Shown here one piece after another: positions 14,770 to 15,686 of a DNA stretch of 15,686 nucleotides; positions within the stretch are counted from its first letter, which is position 1; each line of letters opens with the position of its first letter. Origin of the DNA: Chloroflexota bacterium (GTDB taxonomy: Bacteria > Chloroflexota > Limnocylindria > Limnocylindrales > CSP1-4); assembly GCA_016875645.1 (NCBI GenBank), contig VGPE01000041.1, positions 1-15,686 of the forward strand, written 5' to 3'. The position numbers and the translations under genes were made by a program. The notes under the pieces are model-generated. The model was not told the DNA's origin and ran no database searches. It saw only the letters and a list, made by a program, of their open reading frames with translations.

Positions 14770-15686
14770 TCAGACCGCGATCCGTAGCCAGCGGACGTTG
14801 GTGATGCAGTCCTCCTCGCACCAGAACGCCAGGAGGATGCCACCGTCCGGCTCCAGGACCATCTGCGGATAGCCGAACCTGATGGCAATCAACTCGCTAC
14901 CGGTGTCGGAGCTGCCCGTCATGCCCGACGCCGCACCCTGCCACAGCGGCACGGTCTCGAGGTTGACCCAGCGCTCGCCCTCGATTCGGGCGAGCGTGCC
15001 CCACAGCCCCGGCTGGTCCTGGCGCCGGTAGGCGGCGAAGATCCGGCCGTCCGGCAGGACCGCGAGCTTGGTCGTCTGGCCCAGGAACCCGGTCAGGCCG
15101 CGAACCGAGAACGACCGGGCATCGGGGGCGATGGCGTACGGCGTCGGCTCGACGACGCCCGTCTTCCAGTCCAGGCTCCAGGCGACCGCGAGCAGCCGGC
15201 CATCCGGCAACTCGACGAGCGACTGCTCCCAGTGGATGACGTCCTCGGCCCAGCGGTCGAACTCCACGATCGCCCGCGGCCAGGTCCGACCCCGGTCGGT
15301 CGACTCGAAGGCCATCGAGCGCATGCCGTCCGCCGCGTCGCCGTGCCAGCCCATCCACGACGCGAGCGGCAGCAGCCAGCGGCCATCTCGCAACTCGACG
15401 ATCGCGTGGCAGATCTCCCAGGACGGCCCGACGACCGGCGGCTCGATTGCCTCCGGCGCGCTCCACGTCCGCCCGCGGTCGGCGCTGCGCGTGAGCCGCA
15501 GGTCCATGTCGGCGTAGCCGATCCCGGGCGTGTTCACGATGCCCTGCTCAGGGTCGTCGCGGAACATCCGGCCCACCACGCCGACGAGCGATCCGTCGGA
15601 GAGGCGGCTCGCCCGAACAAGATGGGTGGTCGGCCGGTCGCCCCAGTCCGCGAGCACGCGCGCCGGCTTCGACCAGGTGGCCCCGC
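14770..15686 (-). CDS. Sialidase-like BNR/Asp-box beta-propeller protein (5' end outside the window)
   Basis: At least 305 residues of a sialidase-type beta-propeller. Two complete Asp-boxes (SxDxGxTW) are visible, SADRGRTWSAPE and STDRGRTWPRA. A third is cut by the window edge: the codons before the first possible GTG (15657) continue in frame as GATWSKPARVLADWGD, so that GTG is internal and the gene runs off the end. Repeats of the kind LVELPDGRLLAVAW, LAVLPDGRIFAAYRR and MVLEPDGGILLAFW mark successive blades. The visible part shows no obvious Arg triad, so sialidase activity is not established; many such proteins act on other glycans or are uncharacterised. No signal peptide can be judged. 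The stop is 7 bases before the GNAT gene, so they are probably cotranscribed. Confidence 0.82.
   Translation of the reverse strand, partial: GATWSKPARVLADWGDRPTTHLVRASRLSDGSLVGVVGRMFRDDPEQGIVNTPGIGYADMDLRLTRSADRGRTWSAPEAIEPPVVGPSWEICHAIVELRDGRWLLPLASWMGWHGDAADGMRSMAFESTDRGRTWPRAIVEFDRWAEDVIHWEQSLVELPDGRLLAVAWSLDWKTGVVEPTPYAIAPDARSFSVRGLTGFLGQTTKLAVLPDGRIFAAYRRQDQPGLWGTLARIEGERWVNLETVPLWQGAASGMTGSSDTGSELIAIRFGYPQMVLEPDGGILLAFWCEEDCITNVRWLRIAV

Noticed and set aside
1..15686. CRISPR array, tRNA/rRNA genes, insertion sequences, integrases
   Set aside because: No regularly spaced repeats, no tRNA-like cloverleaf with CCA-type end and no transposase or integrase motifs were found on reading both strands.

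Overview
The window is high-GC DNA (roughly 70% by eye) with dense genes, frequent GTG/TTG starts and many overlapping stop/start junctions. This suits a high-GC soil or freshwater bacterium such as an actinobacterium or a high-GC Chloroflexota lineage. No marker gene fixes the phylum, so this is inference only.

Layout. (1) 1-4994, plus strand: the last codons of a D-aminoacylase-like amidohydrolase (1-35), then a tightly coupled run of D-aminoacylase-like amidohydrolase (273-1874), cupin (1874-2320), second amidohydrolase (2317-3870) and mandelate-racemase-like enolase-superfamily enzyme (3873-4994). (2) 4995-5351: a gene-free gap holding an imperfect inverted repeat of about 211 bp that is itself built from two divergent direct units. 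(3) 5352-7081, minus strand: a luciferase-like (LLM) oxidoreductase and a SAM methyltransferase coupled by an ATGA overlap. (4) 7310-9669, plus strand: a membrane-anchored Pro/Ser/Thr-rich protein that appears frameshifted, a small single-TM protein of unknown family, and a protein with an HEWLH zincin-like motif. (5) 9743-10837, plus strand: a second, MLE-like enolase-superfamily enzyme. (6) 10853-15686, minus strand: a BNR/Asp-box sialidase-like protein (cut by the window edge), a GNAT acetyltransferase gene split by a single-base frameshift, a FAD-dependent DAO-family oxidoreductase, and a further D-aminoacylase-like amidohydrolase.

How the parts may fit. Four members of one deacylase family (one only as a tail), two enolase-superfamily enzymes, a DAO-family flavoenzyme and a cupin in under 16 kb point to an accessory catabolic island for N-acylated D-amino acids or related amino/acid sugars. 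A deacylase could release a free D-amino compound, the flavoenzyme could oxidise it, and the enolase-superfamily proteins could dehydrate, epimerise or cyclise the carbon skeleton. The active sites are not textbook. Two deacylases carry Asp where the classical metal-bridging Cys sits, one enolase-superfamily protein has Lys-x-Gln instead of Lys-x-Lys, and the other has Tyr where the second catalytic Lys of the MLE subgroup is expected. No transporter or regulator is visible, so the substrate is unknown. The membrane/Pro-rich/zincin trio looks unrelated to this pathway. No tRNA, rRNA, CRISPR array, transposase or integrase was found.
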